From Coprobacter fastidiosus (GTDB lineage: Bacteria > Bacteroidota > Bacteroidia > Bacteroidales > Coprobacteraceae), in NCBI RefSeq assembly GCF_030296935.1, contig NZ_AP028032.1:1736001-1800000 (forward strand): a DNA stretch of 64,000 nucleotides. Reading direction: 5' to 3'. Position numbers and translations under genes: made by a program. This document shows positions 1-8,743 of the stretch, one piece after another; position 1 is the first letter of the stretch, and each line of letters begins with the position of its first letter. The notes beneath the pieces were generated by a model. It made no database searches and was not told the origin of the DNA. It saw only the letters and a list, made by a program, of their open reading frames with translations.

Positions 1-2
1 TC

Positions 3-680
3 GGAGGGTTGGGGCTCGGATTTTTTCTCGGAATCAGTCCGACCTTATCTGCTTTATTTTTTGCTGTACTATCCGCACTGGGAGTAGAATGGATGTCTCG
101 AAGAAACGGGGTTCGTGAAGACTCCGCAATCGCAGCGTTCTGGGCATTCGGGATGGCTATCGGTATCATCTGCATCTTTATGACACCGGGATATACACCG
201 GAATTAAGCGAATTTCTTTTCGGCAATATTCTGACCATAACCCATGCAGATTTAATTCTGTTTTCACTATATACAGCCGGATTAATTCTCGTATTCATAC
301 TATTCTACCGACATATCGTATATACGGCTTTCGACCGGGATTTTGCGGCAACCCGTCGGCTTCACGTACGTCTGATAGAATACGGCATGACATTTTTGGT
401 ATCGGTTTGCGTAGTTCTCACAATCCGTTTAGTCGGCATCATGCTGTTAATGTCCCTACTCACTGTGCCGCAAATGATATCCGATCTGTTCTTTAACCGA
501 TATAAACAGATCATTTACAGTTCGATCATATTAAGTATCCTGTCAGGAATAACCGGACTCGTAATTTCCTACTATATTAATGTCCCGGCAGGAGCTTGTA
601 TCGTATTTATATTAGTAATTTTTTATGGGATGGCGAGAATGTCGGTATGGGGCAGTCGTTTACGAAAATCCCGGTATTGA
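3..680 (+). CDS. ABC-3 family metal ABC transporter permease, 5' truncated
   Basis: This is the C-terminal 225 or so residues of a multi-pass membrane permease; the reading frame is open to the window edge, so the true start lies upstream. At least six hydrophobic segments are visible, and the order of helices with the segment containing VLTIRLVGIMLLMSLLTVPQ is typical of the ZnuB/TroC/MntB (ABC-3) family that moves zinc, manganese or iron across the inner membrane with a separate ATPase and a binding protein. Those partners are not in the window and should lie to the left. The metal cannot be told from this fragment. The gene ends 78 bases before porW and need not be part of the same transcript. 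Confidence 0.85.
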   Translation, partial: GGLGLGFFLGISPTLSALFFAVLSALGVEWMSRRNGVREDSAIAAFWAFGMAIGIICIFMTPGYTPELSEFLFGNILTITHADLILFSLYTAGLILVFILFYRHIVYTAFDRDFAATRRLHVRLIEYGMTFLVSVCVVLTIRLVGIMLLMSLLTVPQMISDLFFNRYKQIIYSSIILSILSGITGLVISYYINVPAGACIVFILVIFYGMARMSVWGSRLRKSRY

Positions 681-758
681 GTTTTTTACATTTTGAAAAC
701 AATAAAACAACATTTTACAGGTTTATTTTAATAGGAACTTTTAATCATAAGATTACAT

Positions 759-3536
759 TTGAGACGAATCTATCTCCATATCGCTTCTATTGCATTGTGC
801 CTGTTTACCGTTTTTTCATGTTCGGTAAAGAAAAACACAAAACTGAGCCGTTCTTACCAGGCTATGACTACCCGTTATAATGTCTATTTTAACGGTATAG
901 AAAATTATAAAGAACAGTTGAAAAACATGGAGAGCAATTATGAAGATAACTTTACCCGGTTAGTACACATGCATCCGGTCAGCGCATACGGAAATCCTAA
1001 AGAAACCAAACCGAACGGAAGTTTCGACCGTACCATAGAAAAATGCCAAAAAGCAATAAAATTGCACTCTATTCAAAAAAAACCGAAACGGAATCAAAAT
1101 AAAATGCATGATCCTAAATACAGGGAATATGTAAAAAGAGGAGAATTCAATCCTTTTATCCATAATGCATGGCTGCTCATGGGGAAAGCCCAATTTTATA
1201 AAGGAGACTTTCTTGCCGCCTCGGCAACGTTTATTTATATTACTCGCCATTTTACATGGAAACCCGATCTGATCGCAGAGTCCAGAATATGGCTTGCCCG
1301 TTGCTATCTTGAAATGGGCTGGATGTACGAAGCTGAAGATGTTTTGCAGAAAATCAACAACGACGGTCTTCCTTCTAAACTTAACAATTGGTTTTCTACC
1401 GTAAATGCAGACTTTTTAATACGTAACGGAGAATATAAACAAGCAATTCCGTATCTGCAAACAGCAATAAAAGCAGAAAGTAAAAAAGCCCAGAAAATAC
1501 GGATGAATTTTCTGTTGGCACAACTTTATGCTTTGACTAATGATAATCAAGCGGCTTATCAGACCTTCGGTAAAGTGATAAAAATGAGCCCGCCTTACAG
1601 AACCGAGCTGAACGCCAGAATAAAGCAAACTGAAGTATTTCCGGGAGGTGATATTGAAAAGATAGTGAAAACTCTGAATAAAATGGCCAAAAGCCCGAAA
1701 AACAAGGATTACTTAGATCAAATATATTATGCTTTAGGAAATTTATATCTTTCACGTCAAGATACGACAAATGCTATAAAAAACTATATCCTCGCTGCAC
1801 AGAAAAGCACCCGTGAAGGTATCGAAAAAGCTATCAGCCAACTGACTTTGGGAAACATTTACTTCAACCAACGTAAATACACCAAAGCTCAACCTTGTTA
1901 CGCCGAAGCAATACCCTTGATTGACGAGACATACCCGGACTATGCACAATTGGTAAAACGCTCTGAAGTATTGGATGAACTGGCAATCCATGCACAAAAC
2001 GTAGAATTACAAGACAGTCTGCAGCAATTGGCAGCACTGCCCGAACCTGAGAGAATGAAGATTATCCAGCAAAAAATAGACGATCTTATCGCCGCCGAAA
2101 AAAGAGCTGAAGAAGAAGCCAAAAAAGAGGCATACCTTGCAGAACAGCAAGGAAATATCCCTCAATTCGGGAATCAGGGCGGAGCTCAACAGCCAACGAT
2201 ACCGAACATGAACCTCGGTAACGGAAGCAATGCCTGGTATTTTTATAATCCGGCTTTAGTATCTGCCGGTAAAACAGAATTCCAACGGAAATGGGGACGC
2301 AGAAAGTTGGAAGACGACTGGCGTCGACGCGATAAAGCTTCTTTCTCTATGGACGACCTGACCGGAAACGATGAAACCGCCGATTTGGAAAATGAAGAGG
2401 GAGAAACCGAGATAACGGATGATACAGCCGCATCCGATACGACACAACTTAACGAAGCAAGCAATGATCCGCATAAACCGGAATTCTATATACAACAACT
2501 TCCGTTAACTCCGGAGGATATTGCTACATCGAACGAAATAATTGCCGACGGACTTTTCAACATGGGAATCATTTTGAAAAATCAATTGGGAGATTTCGAT
2601 GCCTCATTAGATGCGTTCAACCGCCTCGATAACCAATTCCCCCAAAATGATTTCCGCCTTGAAGCCTATTATAATACTTATCTGATATATATGCAATTAG
2701 GTGATATAGCTATGGCAGATAGTTATAAGAATCGTATTATAAAAGATTTTCCGGAAAGTAAATATGCTATAGCGTTAGCAGACCCGAACTACCTCGATAA
2801 TTTGAGAAAAATGGACTCTATGCAAGATTCCATATACAACAAAACATACCAAGCTTATCTGGAAAACAGAAACGGTGACGTACACGAGTTATATCAGTAC
2901 ATGAAAAAGACTTATCCGCTATCAAAACTGATGCCAAAATTTATGCTGGTAGATGCTCTTGCTTATGTAAACGAAAAGAAGATAGACGAATTCAAAAACG
3001 GACTGAAAGAACTGCTGGAGAAATATCCGACCGAGGATGTCAGTCCTTTGGCTACAGATATGCTGAAGGGTATTGCACAAGGCAAATCGGTAGTGTCCGG
3101 AACAGGGAAATCCAATATTTGGGAAGTCCGCTTAGGAAACAATATGGCTGACGATTCTACCGGAATGGCAACAGACTCGATAGCTCCGTTCACAATGGAT
3201 AAAGAATCACCACACCTGCTCGTTTTGGTATATCCGACAGATAGTGTATCTTCGAACCAATTATTATTCGATGTCGCAAAATATAATTTTTCAAACTTTT
3301 TGATTAAGGATTTTGATCTGGAAATAATCTCCTTTAACGAAATTAGTATGCTTGTTGTCAAAGGATTTAATAACTTTGACGAACTAACTCTTTATCGTCG
3401 TATGATCGGCAGTGAAAAAGGACTGAAATTTCCCGATACCGTCAGACCGGTAATGATTAGCGAATCGAACTTCAAGTTACTGCTCGAGGGCAGGAGTTTC
3501 GATGAATATTTTCATTTTCTTGAGCAAAACCAATAA
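759..3536 (+). CDS. porW: Type IX secretion system TPR lipoprotein PorW/SprE
   Basis: A 925-residue lipoprotein: the signal peptide ends in a lipobox with Cys21 (TVFSC). The conserved N-terminal block (RYNVYFNGIENY, then FNPFIHNAWLLMGKAQFYKGDF) is that of the PorW/SprE family, followed by TPR-like helical repeats to about residue 400, a charged coiled segment near 430-460, an acidic linker near 540-580 and a second TPR region (600-780). PorW/SprE is required for type IX secretion in Porphyromonas and Flavobacterium, where it associates with the outer-membrane and periplasmic parts of the machine. The start is a TTG; it is chosen because it gives a complete lipoprotein signal peptide and the frame is closed by a stop at 732-734. 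A TACATTTG match to the Bacteroidetes -7 element overlaps this TTG, so either that match is fortuitous or the leader is absent. porX follows 5 bases after the stop. Confidence 0.9.
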   Translation: MRRIYLHIASIALCLFTVFSCSVKKNTKLSRSYQAMTTRYNVYFNGIENYKEQLKNMESNYEDNFTRLVHMHPVSAYGNPKETKPNGSFDRTIEKCQKAIKLHSIQKKPKRNQNKMHDPKYREYVKRGEFNPFIHNAWLLMGKAQFYKGDFLAASATFIYITRHFTWKPDLIAESRIWLARCYLEMGWMYEAEDVLQKINNDGLPSKLNNWFSTVNADFLIRNGEYKQAIPYLQTAIKAESKKAQKIRMNFLLAQLYALTNDNQAAYQTFGKVIKMSPPYRTELNARIKQTEVFPGGDIEKIVKTLNKMAKSPKNKDYLDQIYYALGNLYLSRQDTTNAIKNYILAAQKSTREGIEKAISQLTLGNIYFNQRKYTKAQPCYAEAIPLIDETYPDYAQLVKRSEVLDELAIHAQNVELQDSLQQLAALPEPERMKIIQQKIDDLIAAEKRAEEEAKKEAYLAEQQGNIPQFGNQGGAQQPTIPNMNLGNGSNAWYFYNPALVSAGKTEFQRKWGRRKLEDDWRRRDKASFSMDDLTGNDETADLENEEGETEITDDTAASDTTQLNEASNDPHKPEFYIQQLPLTPEDIATSNEIIADGLFNMGIILKNQLGDFDASLDAFNRLDNQFPQNDFRLEAYYNTYLIYMQLGDIAMADSYKNRIIKDFPESKYAIALADPNYLDNLRKMDSMQDSIYNKTYQAYLENRNGDVHELYQYMKKTYPLSKLMPKFMLVDALAYVNEKKIDEFKNGLKELLEKYPTEDVSPLATDMLKGIAQGKSVVSGTGKSNIWEVRLGNNMADDSTGMATDSIAPFTMDKESPHLLVLVYPTDSVSSNQLLFDVAKYNFSNFLIKDFDLEIISFNEISMLVVKGFNNFDELTLYRRMIGSEKGLKFPDTVRPVMISESNFKLLLEGRSFDEYFHFLEQNQ

Positions 3537-3541
3537 ATAGT

Positions 3542-5083
3542 ATGAGAAACGAACTAATACTTTGGGCAGACGATGAAATAGATTTATTAAAACCTCATAT
3601 CCTTTTCTTAAAACAAAAGGGTTATGAAGTCATTACGGTTTCCAATGGACGAGATGCTTTGGAAATGTCGGAGAAAGAACATTTCGACCTGATTATACTG
3701 GACGAAAATATGCCCGGATTGAGTGGATTGGAGACTCTTAGCCGAATCAAGGAGACGAATCCGGATGTACCGGTAGTTATGATTACGAAAAACGAAGAGG
3801 AAAATATCATGACGCAGGCTATCGGCAACAAGATCGCCGATTACTTGATAAAACCTGTAAATCCGAATCAGATACTGCTATCTATCAAAAAGAATCTTTA
3901 TCAAAAAGAAATCATCTCGGAAAAAGCGACTTCCGGGTATCAGCAAGAATTTAATAAAATCAGTTCCCAAATCAACGATTCATTCTCATGGGAAGACTGG
4001 TACGAGGTATATAAAAAATTAGTATTTTGGGAACTCGAACTCGAAGAGACCGACAGTAATATGGGTGATTTGCTGAGAATGCAAAAAACCGAAGCTAATT
4101 CTGCTTTTACGAAGTTTATTAAAAAAAACTATGAAAAATGGGTCACCACAGACGAGCATCCGTTAATGAGCCACGAACTATTTAAAAACAGAATATTCCC
4201 ATTATTGGACCAAGGAGAAAAAATATTTTTAATCCTGATCGATAATTTCAGGCTCGATCAGTGGAGAATGATAAAACCACTACTTAACGAATATTATACA
4301 TTCAATGAAGAACTCTATTTCAGCATTCTGCCCACCGCGACTCAATATGCCCGAAACGCAATATTCTCGGGATTGATGCCGGACAAGATATCAAAAATGT
4401 TTCCGGAGCTTTGGGTAGATGAAGATGAGGAGGAAGGAAAGAATTTAAATGAAGCTCCATTAATTCAGACCCAGATAGACCGTTTTCGTAAAAAATACAG
4501 TTTTTCCTATAATAAAATCAACGAATCGCAATTCGGAGATAAGTTGATTCAAAATTTTGCTCAATTAGAACGAAATCAATTGAATGTTTGCATACTCAAT
4601 TTTGTAGATATGCTGTCTCATGCCCGTACCGAATCGAAAATGATACGGGAATTAGCTTCTACAGATGCGGCATATCGCTCTCTTACAGAATCATGGTTCA
4701 AACATTCATCGGCACTCGACCTTTTTAAAAGAATAGCCGAAACCGACTATAAAATCATATTGACTACCGATCACGGAACAATCAATGTAGATAATCCGAT
4801 CAAAGTAATAGGGGATCGCAATACGAACACGAATTTGCGCTATAAGGTCGGCAAAAATATGAGTTATAATTCTAAACAGGTTTACGAAATCAAGAATCCT
4901 AACCGGTTCGGACTTCCGTCTCCGAACGTAAGTTCGACCTATATTTTTGCAACGAACCGGGATTTTTTAGCTTACCCGAACAATTACAACTACTATGTAG
5001 GATATTATAAAGATACTTTCCAACACGGAGGTATTTCAATGGAGGAAATGATGATTCCTTTTATAACATTGTCAAAAAAATAA
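3542..5083 (+). CDS. porX: T9SS response regulator/PglZ-domain protein PorX
   Basis: 513 residues with an N-terminal receiver domain (about 1-120: acidic pair Asp10/Asp11, phospho-acceptor Asp54 in LDENMPG, Lys in DYLIKPV) and a C-terminal PglZ domain of the alkaline-phosphatase superfamily. Expected metal or nucleophile residues are visible: Asp234 (IDNFRLDQW), Thr265/Thr267 (PTATQYA), Asp410-His411 (TTDHGT) and His495 (QHGGIS). In Porphyromonas PorX works with the kinase PorY and the sigma factor SigP to control type IX secretion genes, and its PglZ domain hydrolyses cyclic and linear oligonucleotides. No kinase or sigma gene is adjacent here. Immediately downstream of porW and very likely co-transcribed; length is normal for the family. 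Confidence 0.93.
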   Translation: MRNELILWADDEIDLLKPHILFLKQKGYEVITVSNGRDALEMSEKEHFDLIILDENMPGLSGLETLSRIKETNPDVPVVMITKNEEENIMTQAIGNKIADYLIKPVNPNQILLSIKKNLYQKEIISEKATSGYQQEFNKISSQINDSFSWEDWYEVYKKLVFWELELEETDSNMGDLLRMQKTEANSAFTKFIKKNYEKWVTTDEHPLMSHELFKNRIFPLLDQGEKIFLILIDNFRLDQWRMIKPLLNEYYTFNEELYFSILPTATQYARNAIFSGLMPDKISKMFPELWVDEDEEEGKNLNEAPLIQTQIDRFRKKYSFSYNKINESQFGDKLIQNFAQLERNQLNVCILNFVDMLSHARTESKMIRELASTDAAYRSLTESWFKHSSALDLFKRIAETDYKIILTTDHGTINVDNPIKVIGDRNTNTNLRYKVGKNMSYNSKQVYEIKNPNRFGLPSPNVSSTYIFATNRDFLAYPNNYNYYVGYYKDTFQHGGISMEEMMIPFITLSKK

Positions 5084-5097
5084 TAAACAAACAGTCT

Positions 5098-5523
5098 ATG
5101 CAAACCATTACAATTAATAATTTAGATAACATCAGAGAGGCTGCACGAGAGTTTATTTCTCGAATGGGAGACACCACCGTATTTGCTTTTCGAGGGAAAA
5201 TGGGTGTCGGAAAAACAACTTTTATCAAGGCTATATGTGAGGAACTCGGTGTCGAAGATGTAATAAATAGCCCGACTTTCGCTATTGTTAACGAATATCG
5301 CTCGGCAACCGGAGAACTCATTTACCATTTCGATTTCTACCGGATCAATAAACCCGAAGAAGCTTATGATTTCGGATATGAAGATTACTTTTATAGCGGA
5401 GCTCTCTGTTTTATCGAATGGCCTGAGAAAATAGAAGACTTGTTACCCGGAGACTGTGCCAATATCATTATCACCGAAAATGAAGACGGAAGTCGAAGCG
5501 TAACCAGCGAAGAACTTGAATAA
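5098..5523 (+). CDS. tsaE: tRNA threonylcarbamoyladenosine biosynthesis ATPase TsaE
   Basis: 141 residues with a P-loop GKMGVGKTT at 33-41, followed by the family signature [11 protein letters not shown] and the FDFYRI and FIEWPE segments. TsaE is the ATPase partner of TsaB/TsaD in making t6A at position 37 of ANN-decoding tRNAs, and is nearly universal in bacteria. It starts 14 bases after the porX stop, so it probably shares the porW-porX transcript although the functions are unrelated; this linkage of tsaE with porX is familiar to me from Bacteroidetes genomes. Confidence 0.93.
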   Translation: MQTITINNLDNIREAAREFISRMGDTTVFAFRGKMGVGKTTFIKAICEELGVEDVINSPTFAIVNEYRSATGELIYHFDFYRINKPEEAYDFGYEDYFYSGALCFIEWPEKIEDLLPGDCANIIITENEDGSRSVTSEELE

Positions 5524-5587
5524 TCCTTTTATAGTCAATCCGAACAATAAATACAAGATTGCAATCCTCACATTACTCAATTCAATA

Positions 5588-5803
5588 ATGATTATCAGTA
5601 AATATATCATCTCTATTTTCTTCGCTTGCTTAGGTACATTATCGATATGTGCCGCTATCGCAAATTGGAATTGGTTTTTTAATACCAACAACGGAAAAAT
5701 CTTCGTTCGCCTATTTAAACGGACAGGTGCCCGTATTTTTTATATAATACTGGGAACACTTATTTGGATAATGGCTATTTCTGTATATATCGAAATTAAT
5801 TGA
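5588..5803 (+). CDS. Imm17-like small membrane protein
   Basis: 71 residues with two hydrophobic helices (about 3-23 and 49-67) flanking a short loop with NWNWFF and a basic segment RLFKRTGARIFY. The pattern resembles the Immunity 17 family, small two-helix membrane proteins named from their neighbourhood to polymorphic toxins. No toxin gene is nearby, so the immunity role is only a family label here. An upstream in-frame TTG at 5516 would overlap tsaE; the ATG at 5588 is preferred because it places the start directly before the first membrane helix. Confidence 0.65.
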   Translation: MIISKYIISIFFACLGTLSICAAIANWNWFFNTNNGKIFVRLFKRTGARIFYIILGTLIWIMAISVYIEIN

Positions 5804-6154
5804 TTCTCCTACTAAAAATTAACATTTCAAAATATATCTTGTATATATAGTTTTTTTATTCCATGTCTATTATTTTTGATTTTATTAACTATAAAAGTAC
5901 CATATTATTCCTATCAATTATATATTATAATATATAAACAACCACACAAAATATTAATAATCAATCAAATAATTAATTATCAATGTTTGTTTAAACGCTG
6001 CATATCAAATTAATTATTGTAAACATATATATACCTTTCATTTTTTAGCATACATTTGTATTGCAAAATAAAACGAACAACCATTAAATAGTTTCGTATT
6101 TATATGCAATCTTCTCAAACAAACTTTTAAAGTATAACTAAAACTTGAAAATGT
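5804..6154. other. AT-rich intergenic region upstream of the barrel protein
   Basis: No open reading frame of note and no tRNA-like fold seen. The stretch is very AT-rich and carries the likely promoter of the outer-membrane barrel gene near its right end. The left part may simply be the untranslated end of the porW-porX-tsaE transcript. Confidence 0.6.
6051..6058 (+). promoter_or_regulatory. Bacteroidetes -7 element of the barrel gene
   Basis: TACATTTG matches the TAnnTTTG consensus used by the Bacteroidetes primary sigma factor. It would put the transcription start near 6064 and a leader of about 90 bases before the ATG at 6155. No clear TTTG -33 box lies at the usual 19-21 base spacing, so confidence is moderate. 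Confidence 0.5.
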
Positions 6155-6916
6155 ATGAAAAAGCTACTTTTAGCAACTGCAGTATGTTTATTGGCGTCTG
6201 CAAACTCTTTTGCTCAGTACAAACCCGAAGCCGGAACAGTAACTACTGAAATTCAATTTAATCCGTTCAATCAAGACAATGAAAATTTTTCAATTGACGG
6301 CTTGAAATTGCGTTATTTCTTCAACGAAAAACATGCTCTTCGTCTGAATTTAGGTTTTGGTGTAGGGTCAAACAAATATTCCAATGAAGGAGTACGTGAC
6401 GATGCAGATAAGACCGCATGGAGTCAAGATACTAAATCCAAAAACGGACACTTCACTTTAGGCGTAGGATATGAGTATCATATCGATGTTGCTCCCCGTT
6501 TTTCTGTATATGTCGGAGGTGAAACTGGTTTTACTATCACTAACGCTAAATCAACAATTAATATCAAAGAAGGAACTGCCGAAACTGATCTTACAATCAA
6601 AAACCACTACACAGATAATGCTGAAGATCTAACAAGTTTTGATCCAACAACCGGTTGGCCTGTAACCCCTTACGGATCTTTTTCTTACAATTTACAAGCA
6701 TTAACAGGATTTGATTTCTATATGTACAAAGGTCTGTATTGCGGTGCAGAATTCGGATTACAGCTTAAAACTCTCAAATATAAAAATGCTGAATTAGACG
6801 GTAAAATTGCCGGTACGGACATTGTCAAAGACGACTATAAAGACGATTCCAAAAGAACTGGTTTAAGTTTAGCATTTAAAGCAGCTCCTGCAATCCGTTT
6901 AGGTTGGAAATTCTAA
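6155..6916 (+). CDS. Outer-membrane beta-barrel protein
   Basis: 253 residues starting with a clear signal peptide (MKKLLLATAVCLLASANSFAQ). The rest consists of alternating strands rich in Gly/aromatic residues (LRYFFNEKHALRLNLGFGVG, FTLGVGYEYHI, RFSVYVGGETGF) and ends in a C-terminal Phe after LGWK, as in OmpA/OmpW-like small porin-type barrels. It appears monocistronic, between its own promoter-like element and a strong terminator. No specific substrate or role can be assigned. Confidence 0.75.
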   Translation: MKKLLLATAVCLLASANSFAQYKPEAGTVTTEIQFNPFNQDNENFSIDGLKLRYFFNEKHALRLNLGFGVGSNKYSNEGVRDDADKTAWSQDTKSKNGHFTLGVGYEYHIDVAPRFSVYVGGETGFTITNAKSTINIKEGTAETDLTIKNHYTDNAEDLTSFDPTTGWPVTPYGSFSYNLQALTGFDFYMYKGLYCGAEFGLQLKTLKYKNAELDGKIAGTDIVKDDYKDDSKRTGLSLAFKAAPAIRLGWKF

Positions 6917-6939
6917 TTCAGAATTTAATAATTATATAA

Positions 6940-6972
6940 AAATGCACGAAAGATTTTTTCGTGCATTTTTTA
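6940..6972. terminator. Bidirectional intrinsic terminator
   Basis: A 12-bp perfect inverted repeat (AAATGCACGAAA at 6940-6951 with its complement at 6957-6968) with a T-run on its right and an A-run on its left. It sits between the converging barrel gene and the EamA gene and can serve both. Confidence 0.85.
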
Positions 6973-7884
6973 TTTTTTGTTCCGGCGCAAAGCCTGTACG
7001 ATAATCTCTCCTTTAAAATAAATTATTAACGAACAAACGATGATCAGCATTCCTGACACTGTAGTTATTGTAGGATATTCTCCGGCAAGCATAACCCAAC
7101 TCAAAACCGCACCTAAAATAGGATTGATAAGACGACACATATTTATATCCGAAACTTTAGCACCTCTAGACTGCAAAGCCATAAACCAAAAACTGAATGC
7201 AAAAACAGATATGAAGACAAGCACTCCCAAACTTATATAAAAACCCGCAGGCTTGCCGATAAACGAATGATACCCTTCGGTACAAATACCTACACCATAA
7301 ATCAAAGCTCCACCAAAAAACATTTGAACGGCATTCAGAAAAACAGGATCTACCTTTCCTTTATCTTCAGAAACAGAGATAGCCGAATATCCTTGCAATA
7401 TAATATTAAGCAACAGCAAAACTATTCCGCATATACTTTTCAGATCAAGCGGCTCTCCATCATTTCCCATACCGATAATCAGAAGAAGCCCTGCGAAACT
7501 GACTATCAGACTAACGACCTTACATATATTGAGTCTATCATTCTTGGCTATCAAATGGGCAAGAAGGACATTTATAATAGGTGTCATACCCATAACGATA
7601 GAAGAGATAGCCCCGCTTACAAAATCAACGCCGAAATAAAACGCCGAGTATCCTAAAAACATATTGACAAAAATCAAATTCAAAAAAAGACGCTTATGCA
7701 ACAATATCTCTTTCCACATACCCTTATGCCAAGTATACGCAAAAAGGATTATACCTACTGCTGTAAAACGTAATCCGGCAAAATTCATCGGAGTGAAATC
7801 ATAACTCAAACCTTGTTTTATAAACGGATTTACGATCGCCCATAAAACCGATGCTGCAATCGCATATATCAAACCTTTTTTCAT
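6970..7884 (-). CDS. EamA/DMT family transporter
   Basis: 304 residues with about ten transmembrane helices forming two EamA repeats (roughly 1-140 and 150-295), the first with ASVLWAIVNPFIKQ at the N terminus and the second ending in the EYPTITTVSGMLIIVCSLIIY helix. DMT-superfamily proteins of this type export metabolites or amino acids through the inner membrane; the substrate is not predictable. It ends inside the terminator shared with the barrel gene, and the DUF5715 gene lies just upstream on the same strand (56 bases), so the two may be co-transcribed. Confidence 0.88.
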   Translation of the reverse strand: MKKGLIYAIAASVLWAIVNPFIKQGLSYDFTPMNFAGLRFTAVGIILFAYTWHKGMWKEILLHKRLFLNLIFVNMFLGYSAFYFGVDFVSGAISSIVMGMTPIINVLLAHLIAKNDRLNICKVVSLIVSFAGLLLIIGMGNDGEPLDLKSICGIVLLLLNIILQGYSAISVSEDKGKVDPVFLNAVQMFFGGALIYGVGICTEGYHSFIGKPAGFYISLGVLVFISVFAFSFWFMALQSRGAKVSDINMCRLINPILGAVLSWVMLAGEYPTITTVSGMLIIVCSLIIYFKGEIIVQALRRNKK

Positions 7885-7940
7885 AACCGAGGAAATAAAA
7901 TAAATCAGGGTAAAAGCAAGTTCTGTTCTTTATAAGAAAG

Positions 7941-8588
7941 TCAACGTACCGTTACGTGAAAACAACCCTGCTTAATTTCATATTTGACATAACAAGCATT
8001 TCTTTTTTTCAAGCTCAGCAATACCTCTGCCAAAATATGTTTCAATTGTTCTTTAGGAATCAAATAACGGTCATCCGTAGTAACAAAACGTGAATAAGCA
8101 ATATCGAATGTGGTTCCGTAACGATGAGCAGAGTTGGCACTCGCATTCCCATTCTTTTTCCGTAAACATTTAACATCTTGATCTACCCGGAGAACACTGG
8201 TAACCAAAATCTGATAGCTTCCTCCTCCCCGACTTTCCAGAGAATCGATAAAGTTTTTTCCGATAGTTTCCAACAATTCTTTCGCCTTCGGCACAAGATA
8301 GGGTATAGAATGGGTAAGAGAATCTACTTTATAATATTCACAATCTGTTATCTCGCATAAATGCGTATTTCCTGACAAAGCCTCTTCCCTGGACGATGCC
8401 GGAGAAATTCCCAAACGACGAGCGGCTTCGAGATGCCGGTCATTCATATCGTTGAATGCCCGGGAAAAACGCCCGAATGGAATAATTTTCAAATCTTTCT
8501 CTATCGTAATTACCTTTTCTTTTGATTTCCCACAGGAAAAAGCAGATATCGCTAAAATAAAAATCAGGAAATAAACAATTCTTTTCAC
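7941..8588 (-). CDS. DUF5715-like lipoprotein
   Basis: From a GTG at 8588 the protein is 215 residues and begins with a compact lipoprotein signal peptide ending in AISAFSC. The longer frame back to the ATG at 8660 adds 24 Cys/Phe-rich residues in front of it and looks less natural, though it cannot be excluded. The central motif SAHRYGTTFDIAYSRF places His and Asp as in the M15/VanY D,D-carboxypeptidase fold (HxxGxxxDI), with a final HVTVR strand also carrying a His. I infer a periplasmic zinc peptidase-like protein possibly acting on cell wall, assigned to DUF5715 from memory. Confidence 0.7.
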   Translation of the reverse strand: MKRIVYFLIFILAISAFSCGKSKEKVITIEKDLKIIPFGRFSRAFNDMNDRHLEAARRLGISPASSREEALSGNTHLCEITDCEYYKVDSLTHSIPYLVPKAKELLETIGKNFIDSLESRGGGSYQILVTSVLRVDQDVKCLRKKNGNASANSAHRYGTTFDIAYSRFVTTDDRYLIPKEQLKHILAEVLLSLKKRNACYVKYEIKQGCFHVTVR

Positions 8589-8743
8589 GCACTTATTTTT
8601 ACGGACAAACTTAAAAAAAGTTTCCCGGTTACAAAAACAATCTTTGAAGAAATCCTGCATAAAACAAAAAGAAAAAACTTCATTCCAAATATTTTGTTAT
8701 ACCTTTAAGGTCCGTTTAAAAGAAATCTTAGAGAGCTATCGAT

